Source: Nomia melanderi (lineage: Eukaryota > Arthropoda > Insecta > Hymenoptera > Halictidae). From it: a DNA stretch of 64,000 nucleotides. Shown here one piece after another: positions 1-9,600 of this stretch. Under the pieces are notes generated by a model. That model ran no database searches, was not told the origin of the DNA, and was given only the letters and a program-made list of their open reading frames with translations. Within the stretch, counting starts at the first letter, position 1; every line of letters begins with the position of its first letter. Both the position numbers and the translations under genes were made by a program. The stretch covers positions 11,726,606 to 11,790,605 of the forward strand of contig NC_135009.1 in assembly GCF_051020985.1 (NCBI RefSeq). The letters run 5' to 3'.

Positions 1-252
1 TATAACAATAACTTTCATCGACTACAATGCTTTCATTGTAATTCTTTTTTACACCTTTCGTGATTGGAGAATTTGGAAATTGATTAATCCCGTTAATTTC
101 ATTTCCTTCGATGAATAACACTGTTGGTCTTATATTAGAGTAATAAACCACTTTCATTTAATCTACAGTAGAAGATCGTCACTTTTGATATGTTTTCCGT
201 TTTATTACAGTTTTATATACAGAATCCATAAATAGCTGTCAATGTTGATTCA

Positions 253-445
253 TTAACTCTAATCGGACGATGTGACTTTGAGTGACATTTGAACGTTTTA
301 CTTAAATTTTCTCATTATTTCATACCGCATTTCCAAAAGTTTTCTTGGCCTTTTAAAATTTGAACCCTATGAACGAGAACGATAACATTGTTCCTTTTAT
401 TCTCATAAGTGACTGAGAGTCACATCGTGGTACGATTAGGGTTAA
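253..445. mobile_element. TTAA-flanked MITE, family F
   Basis: TTAA at 253-256 and 442-445 flank a 185-base body. The left end (CTCTAATCGGACGATGTGAC) and right end (GTCACATCGTGGTACGATTA then GGG) are inverted versions of each other with a few mismatches. TTAA duplications are the signature of piggyBac-type transposition. No coding capacity; it lies in the intron upstream of the first visible Dscam exon. Confidence 0.75.
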
Positions 446-510
446 TAAAAGCAACATTTCAATCATCAATCCTGAAATATCTATGAACATTCTTACATCG
501 ATCATTTCAG

Positions 511-657
511 TGCCAGAGACTCCTCCCACGCATGTGGCCTGCATCCCCCTGTCCTCCCAAAGCGTGAAGGTCTCCTGGAGCGCTCCTCCGCTTCATCAAC
601 ATGGCGGGATCATTCAGGGCTACAAAGTGTACTACAGACCAGTGCTCACCGACAACA
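511..657 (+). CDS. Dscam2: Dscam exon 1 of window: first half of an FN3 domain
   Basis: The acceptor is the AG at 509-510 and the donor is GTGAGT at 658. The exon starts with the last two bases of a codon and ends with one base of the next (phase 1 at both ends), as is common for FN3-encoding exons. The translation reads PETPPTHVACIPLSSQ onward, with the core Trp in VKVSWSAPP and the YKVYYRP strand. By position before Ig10 this is probably the third FN3 domain. The upstream part of the gene is not in the window. Confidence 0.88.
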
Positions 658-3600
658 GTGAGTAAAAATGCACTCTGGACGAAGCATATAATTCTATTTA
701 AAAGAATTACAATTAATTTATATTAACCGTTTACTAGCTAAAAGTGCCAGCCTATCGGTCCATAGAATCAAATGAATTTTATCTGTTCATCTCCCTTATA
801 ATTATTTATGTTTATTTTCGTTATTGCTTGCTTATAAATGGAAATATAGAACGGTCGCACTAGAATCTTTTCATAAAAACAGAACAGCATAGTTCAGTTT
901 CTGAACTGAAACGAAGGAAGCGCGACCGCGGCACTTAGCGTTTTTCGATTTTTCGATAGATCTATGACTCTCAGATGGTTAACCCTTTGCACAGTGATCT
1001 CTTTCGTGGGATTATTTTACAATTAATAATTCATCAGGAAAGCAACAAATTCTACGCTTATTCCACGTATACGTTTACTCTGAAGCATTACAATTAATAA
1101 TAGAAAAGTAATATTGAAGTTGAACTAATTCTAGTCGGAATCTTCGTCACGAGTCTCATACGATATTGTAGAACAAGGGAATTCTTTAATGAAATAAATA
1201 AATAATAGTAATCAGTAAGATTACAATGAAACAGTTCTAACGTGTGGTTCGAACGGTTCCAGTGGACATCTCCACGGTCGGCGAAGTGAAGAAAACCTCC
1301 AGCGTGGAAACTTATCTGCACACCTTGTACAAGTACACGAATTACTCGATCAGAGTGTTGGCTTACACCGGCGCGGGAGACGGAGTTCTGAGCCCGCCGA
1401 TTTTCTGCACGACAGAGGAAGACGGTACGATTCCATTAATCGAATCCAATCAACGTTAAAATCTTCTTCGACGGATATTATGGGGGAAACTGTTTTTTTT
1501 CTTCATTTATTTTAGTACCCGGCCCACCGGCTAGCATCAAAGCCTTAGCATTAACGGCGGAGAGCATATTGGTCTCGTGGCTACCGCCGCTGCAGCCGAA
1601 CGGGAACGTCTCCAAGTACACGGTTTACAGCAGAGAGGCCGGCTCCAGCAACCACAACACGCACACCATGCACGAACCACCGTCGTCGCCCACCGATACC
1701 CTAACTATGGAGCTCAGGGGCTTGGTGGAAAGGTAATTCGAAGGATTCTTGTTTTTATTGTTGCGAATGTAGCCGATAATCGTTCGATTTGGATTATGCT
1801 GGCAAAAGATGGCTGTTACGCATATTTTCATTAACACGTTGCGGGGTTTTTAGTATATTGTTCAACTGCTAATGTTACAATATACTAAATTATTGAGACT
1901 TCAATTGGTTTGCAATTCAGTTTGTGCATTGCTAAACCAGTTTCTCTACTTTTTCAGAGAAGCATCTGTTATCTGTTGAATAACTGGAAAAAATGAGATC
2001 AGGAATGGATCATTTTAATCCTCCCGGTAGTTCTAGTTTTAAAAATATATCAATATAATCACCGAAGCTCGCGTTTTTAACTGAAATTTAGCCGGCATAC
2101 AGTGTGTTAAGATGACGGTAATAATATTAGCGTGTTTGAAATTGAATAATTCAGTAAAACAAAATTGAATAATTGAGGGGGTAGTGAATTCAATTAAATT
2201 CATTTGGAAAGCGAATTTAATGTTTACAATTGTTCGTATCAGTTCGAACGTTGATTATGTTAGAATTAGGTTAGTGATATGTTTAGAAAATATTATATTC
2301 ACTTGTTTACATATTACAATTGGAAATGTGTTATAATAATAAATATTTGAGTGGAGGATCTTGTTTTGTCAGACAACTGTACGAGTTCTGGGTGTCTGCG
2401 ACCACTGGACTAGGCGAGGGAGAGGCGACCACCATAGTCACGCAAACTACGAACACCAGAGGTATATTTTCAGTCGAGCAATTATTGTCCACTGCTGTCT
2501 TCTTGTGATTAGATTAAGAATTTTCCGATTATTTGAAAAAGCTCCAGCCAGAGTGGCGTCGTTTTCGCAATTGTTGAGAAGAGCGATCAAATCATCGATC
2601 ACGTTATCGTGTCTGGTTGTTGGGAACCCCACGCCGCGGCCAATATGGACGTTTCGCAATGGCCAAGTCTCTACCGGCCGCCATTATGAATTGACCGCCG
2701 ACGGCCATCTTAACATACGCGGTACGTCTCGTATTTTGGTCTCTGATTAATAATTTTATGATAGTTTATATGTCTAACGAGCTTAGAAACTTAGAAGCAT
2801 AATCGATTAACTCAATGCTATTAGTTAACAACTCGTGATCAGTGACGAAGGAATGTAAACTAATTGTTTAGGGTTAGAACAATCGGTGGCGGGAAATTAC
2901 ACGTGTTCAGCCAGCAATCTGTTCGGCGACGATTCTATTACTTACACGGTGGTCGTGGTGATGCCGCCTAGAGCACCCACGCTAGAGCTGCAGTATACTA
3001 CAACAAATAGCATAAGACTTCGATGGAATCATCCTAATAATGGTGGCGCTACCATTCAAGGCACGTGATTGAAATGTCAATTTTCATTCGTATAAATGCA
3101 GATGTCACAAGTGAATAAATAATAAATATTGGATTTGTAGGTTTCCAAATGTATAGTCGTCAAAAATAAAGTAATAAGGAGTATCAGAATTTATAAATTT
3201 TCAAAAATTTAGTTATCAAATATGAATAAATAATGAGTATTAGATTTGTACATTTTCAAAAATTTAGTTATCAAATATGAATAAATAATAAGTATTAGAT
3301 AGTACATTTTCAAGAATTAGTCGTCACGAGTGAACGAACAATAAATATTATATTTACTCATGAGTGATTCACCGTTTCTTTCCGGTACTTCACAATAAAG
3401 TTGCCGAGGAACGGTATTTCTGTATATTACTTTTAACGATAAATTCTATTTTCAAATTCCCGCATCACGGAGCAGCAATTAATAGAATCTTCGTGGCTTT
3501 CACTAGGGTACGTGTTAAGTTACAAAAGGGACCAAGGTGGCTGGGAGGAAATCGCGTTGTCGCCGGAGCAGACGGAGTTCATTTTATCCGGGTTAAAATG

Positions 3601-6600
3601 TGGTTCTTCCTATCTGACCCACTTAACTGCGCACAATCGCGTGGGCACCGGAGACCCGAGTCCCCTGATAAGCGCGACGACCAAAGGAACCGGTAATTTA
3701 CATTCTCTGCCTTACTGAATCATCTATTCGTATACAGAGAATTGAGCACGTAAACGAAGATGTTCTTGAAACAACAAATCCCATCAAACTCTACACGCAA
3801 CACTAACAGTAACAAGAAAATAAAATTACCCGAAGCTATCAACAAAAATAACGTTAAAATAAAAGAGTTCAACTGAATCATAAGCTACAATAAAATAAAA
3901 TTTCTTGAAACATGCGACGACGATAACACTCGAAAGTTTTCCATTGGAAATATTCAACATTTTCCGACGATATATATACAACGAAGCTATTTTATTTAAA
4001 TATTTCTACAATACAAAATTTGATTCAGAATAAACATTCAATTTCATAGTTTTGCTGTATCAAACCAAGTGGTGACTGAGAGTCGCCTCTCGAGTGCAAA
4101 TGGTTAAGACGAATTAACCAATCGATTAATATAAGTAAAGCAAACAATTAACAATAGTAAACTAAATAATATAAAACCGTTTCAAAGAATATTTTCGTCG
4201 TTCTGCAATCTTTAATCTTCAATTACAATTTCTCTAAAACTTCATATTAATTCGCAGCTCCTTTAGTGCCGAAGGATCGCGACGTGATCTCCGCTAACGG
4301 CACATCCGTCAAGCTGAACCTGTTGTCCTGGCCCAACGGCGGCTGTCCCATTCAATACTACACGGTCGAATACAGAAGACGAGTCAGCACAGAGCCGTGG
4401 ATCCTCGTGGCGAGCCGCGCCACGGAGAACCTGATTATACGCGACCTAAAAACCGCCTCGTGGTACAGCCTGCGCCTGACGGCCCACAACGACGCCGGAT
4501 CGACGCAAACGCAAATGGAATTCGCCACGACCACGCTGAGTGGCGTCAGCATAGGTCCTCCGAACGATCTGATCATGGAGGACGACGTGAAGAAGACTGT
4601 GCCGAATCAAAGAGTCCTCTACGTCGTCGTGCCCCTAGTCTGCGCCATTGTACTCGTCATCTCCTCCGTCATTTTGGGATACGTGATGTTGAAACGCAGC
4701 GGAAGGTAACGGGAAATTGAGAGGCAACTCTCAGCTCGAAACTGTTGACTCTAACTCTAGGTCTGCAGACGTTTATTGTATTTTATTCCATTGTTTCTTG
4801 AAAAATTGATATTCGTTTTCATCTTGAAAAGGTCAATGAAAATCAACTCTCTGTAGTTAGAAAAGCTAAATTAGGTTATAAATAACATGAACCAACTTCT
4901 TAGTTGCTCGTTTAAAAAAACAACTCCCAAACATCAGGCTCTCAATCATTTCAAATAAGGTCTCCACAGTTAACAAAGTCAAAGGAAATGAAACATAGAA
5001 TGGAAAAATATAATATTAAGTCCATTTGTTTGAATTGCACTATTATTATTGCACGTTGATCTAGCAGAATCGCACCGCATTAGGTGGCATTATTTTTAAT
5101 ATAGAAATGTTTTCAAATAATCGTCGTTTGAATGATCTATAGTAATTCTATTTGATTGGTCACCGGTGACCCCCATAGCATTCGACGTGTTAAAAGTAGA
5201 CTACTAGGATATTTGTGTAATTACGTAAACTAAAATTGACATATATATTTGCTAAAGACTGAGGTTCATTTGGTTTTCTTTTGAACTTCGTTTTATTATA
5301 TTGTAAGATTCGTGTTGTTTATAGAAGAAGGTCGTTTCTTTCATGTGCTTATCAGAGTTTGATTAAAATTAGGATTTCAAGAATTCTCGGTCGATTCATA
5401 TTTATTTCCTCATGCTCACAGGGCAAACTATTTAGGCGAGATCCTTCCCGGACAACAGCAGAATCAACAGACAGGATTGGGACTGGTTCAACAGCAGCAA
5501 CATCAACAACATCATCATTTATCCAGCTGCATGTCCACCGTGCAGCTGAAGTCTACCGCGGAGCGTGATAATAGGAGGAATCATCAGGTTTACACCAGTT
5601 CGCCGGTGAAACAGGAGAACCATAAGTCGAATGACCATGGGTCAGGTGCGTGAACGTTTTAAATCAACCTTTCTCTATTCTTTATATTAATCGGTTATTT
5701 AAAAATAGTACATTTACTTCATCACAACAAGCTAATTCTTCTAAAAAACTGAAGGATGAAAGTCTGGCTATTAAGATTTCGATTATAATTTTCTTTTAGT
5801 AAATAATAGGATGTAGAACCTTTTTAGACGTAGTTTTGATATCCGTTGTGAAAGGTAAGTATAGCCGGCCATTTTCTTTCGCAGAAATGTACGAGATAAG
5901 CCCGTACGCCACGTTCAGCGTTCCCGGACGAGAAAATCGGTCAGTGACGACGGCGACGCTCGATTACACTATGCAGTTCAAGACGTTCGGACATTTGGAG
6001 AACGAAGACATCAACACCATCGACTATGAGCGATCCAGCGTGGATTTCGAGAGGTAACAAGGTTTTCTTCCGATTCTCTCTGTGCCCGAAAGCTTTTTAT
6101 ATGGTTTGATATAGTTTGATATAGTTTGACATAGTTTGATATAGTTTGATATAGCTTTATATAATTTTATATGGTTTTATAGAGTTTTATATAGTTTGAT
6201 ATAGCTTTATATAATTTTATACAGCTTTATATTCTTCTATACAGTTTCATACAATTTCACATAATTTCATATACATTTCTGTGATCTTACATTATCATAG
6301 CTTCATAAATTTTATTTAGTTTCCGCGTCCAGTAGTGTTGTAAAACTCCCAAAGCTAGAAGCATTAAGAAAAGCTTTAAAAGAATCAAGTAAGACACCCG
6401 AAGCTCCTAAAGCCCCGGAGCCTTAAAGTTCAGTCTTCGAGACATTTCAAATTTCCTGGACTTCAGCTTTTAATACACCAACAGACCAATACAGAGAAAT
6501 CTTCCAACTTAAAGACTCGAGCCACGAATGCCCTCAAGGTTCACTTCTAGTTTTCAAAGCTTTCGAACTTCAGCTTTTAAAGCTCAAGGCTCAAGCGCCG

Positions 6601-9600
6601 AAGGGCGCAGGCTCGAAGCTGATTTTTACAACACTAGCGTCCAGTGAACACGGAGCACCTTGAATTTCGCTCCTGAACCCCTTTCTCTTCCCCTTTCTGG
6701 TGTCCTTTCACATGCAGGTCCAAAACCTCAAGGTGGCACAAGCAACGATACTTCCCGAGCATCGCGGAGGCCGAAAGCAAGCTGCGGTCCAGCCGGCAGG
6801 GCTCCGGCAGCGACACTTCCGGCAGTCCTTGCGGAGAGTGCGCAGGACCTAGTTACAGGGTGCCTGTGAAGCCCTGCAGAGGTGACTATCAATTTCCCTT
6901 AAGACATGTTGAAATTTCTATTGAAACTATTTTGCTGTCGATAGTTAACCCTTTGCGCTCGGAAGCGTTCCACTAGAAACTTCCGACACTTTCCGATGAG
7001 ACGTAGACGACACTATTTGAAACGAAGTAATGAGAAAACATACCTAAATTAAGAAACAAAGCTATTTTCTTTCAATATTTCACATATTGATGCATTCTAT
7101 GAAACTTAATATAGTATATAACACTTTGTAATTTTGTTGTATCAAATCAAATGATAACTGAGAGTCACCTCTCGAGCGCGAAGGGTTAAAGACTTCGGTG
7201 ATCCAAAATTGAGAATGGACATTACTATTTGATAATATATTTCAAATCATTATTCTAGCACTAACCGACTGGATTTAAAATTCTTCGTTTTCTTTTGCTC
7301 AATTAACACGTTAAGCTCCATGTCAGTCACTGGTGACTGACGCTTTTGAATGACTAGAAAACAATCGTAACGTACAGGATAACCGATGTGAAACGAAAAT
7401 GTTCAACAACGTAACTAAGTTGATAATAGTGTAATGCGAACGTTGTAACATCAAACAATGAATAATTTTTCCTGATTTTCTTCGCTACAGAAGAAAAACT
7501 ACGAGAAAACGCTTTGCGAGTCGCTTAACGTGTTAATTTAATATCAATTCCTATATTGTCCGATTAATCAGTTCCCCAATTTTCATTCTTCCTTTCGTTT
7601 CTGTTCTCACTAAAAACATTTATCTAATTTGCTTACCTCTGTTTCGTAACTAGATATTTGCCGGTATGGTTAGTGCTAATAATTACATTTCAATCATTAG
7701 CAATTTCATAAATTTCTCTCGAATGTTTGTGTTGAACGATATTGTCTACAAACTTCTATAGTTTCATCAGTTGAATTTAGATTTGATTAGTCCGTTAGCA
7801 CAATTATAGCCTCTATAGTTTGGACATTTCGTTCATTTGGCGAATGATTTACGGTAACGAATGATTGAACGAAAATTTGTCGCAGATGTGTTCTCACGAG
7901 GAGTGGAGTCGAGTACAGAGTCAAACAACGAAGGTTCACCCTCGCTTGCGAGACGACGAAGCCGACAGCCGAGCCGGTCCACTCGCAGGTAGCCAAGGTT
8001 TGTTTGTTTCCACATAGCACTCAGTCCTGGTTATGTTCGGTATTCGTGTTTCATCACGGTCTGATCGGTCCCGTGCCGGCGTACAGTGAATACAATGGAA
8101 AAACGTAGACTCTGGGAAAACGAAAGGACTTCGGTCTCCTCGCTTCTTCGAACCCCACACGAAACTTCACTTCCAAAGTCTGTACATGTACCCCGTATCT
8201 TGCGCAGCACTTTTGATAATCGTTTGAAACACTCGTATCCTAAGAGCAATCGTAAAAGAATCTTGTTCCCCACGCTGAATTTGTCGCAGTATAATTTACC
8301 ATATCGTTTTTGTATATTTTATTTCTGATTTCATACGTTGACCTTCTGCTTCTGCACCAACCAGAGGAACTACCTTTTTCCGTTACCAAGATACTTCGTC
8401 CGCGAACTGTACCAAATTCGACCGGCTCAATACACTTCTCTCGCGGGAAGTGGACGAACGAAGATTAAATTTGAACCGATTTCACTGTTAACCCTTGTCA
8501 CTCGAAACGAACGTGAAATTCGAAGAGGAAACCAGGGACTCGATGTAATCTTCGTGAAATATATGTTTGTGACTATACTCGTGAATATTGTGTAAACGTA
8601 AAATAGTACCATCGAACAAGTCGTCAATGCATATTATACTGTGGACATTGATTTAGCATAATCTATTATGATATTGTGATTTCTTGTGAAAAATTTAGAA
8701 AAATATTTCAATCACGACAATGATTTTAATAGTTTCGTTACTGTAAACTGAGGAACGTAAAATCCATCGTTTCTACACATTTGGTATTACAAACACATGG
8801 AGTTCATAATTTATTATAATATTATAATTTATTATAAACTACTTATAAAATATCTAAATTACTATAACCGTTTCAATAGTTTCCATACTGTGAATTAACA
8901 CTAGAACTACCACAGAGTTCAAAATGACCCATTCCTTTTCTTCACAATTGTTACAAAGATAACAGATAATTCTCGGAAAAATTACTGTAGAAGTTGATTT
9001 AGCGATAGGCAAACTGAATTGTGAATGCCTAGAAATTTCAATAATACCACTAACAGTTTCCATAGAAAAATTTCGGAAAGTCAATTCGACTGTTCGGTAG
9101 TTCTAGTGTTAAGGAATATAAAATCCATGATTTCTCATTCGGTGTTACGAACACATGGGTTTCATAATTTATTATAATATTATAACTCATCATACTCGTA
9201 TTCAGCAGCGACAAGGTACAGCCTGGAAGAAGTCGGTTCAAGTTGATTTTGTGAATTCGATCGGGTCCGAGGCACGTGTATTTACGAGGGTCAATCCTGC
9301 GAATCGTGATTTGTTCGCCCGCCAATTAATCCATCACTGTTTTTCCTAAGACGTATCTCTCTGGTCTATTTTGCATTTAGTTCGGTGGAGGACATGACGT
9401 TGTTGCCGCCAAGCGGGTTTAGCGACAGCCGCGAATTGAGCGACGTAGAATGCGACCGTGACCGTGACCGTGATCGTAATCGTGATCGTGATCGCGAATG
9501 GCAAGGTCTGTCAGCCGGGACCCGCCACGGCGGCAGCTTGGGCAGACTGCCGATCGAGGCCGTCGAATCTATGCTCGCTAGGTATCGACACGAACCTCCG

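Noticed and set aside
3065..3070. Use of the GT at 3065 as a normal donor instead of the GC at 3061
   Set aside because: It would change the phase from 1 to 2 and break the frame into exon 3507-3692, whereas the GC donor joins the FN3 domain perfectly.
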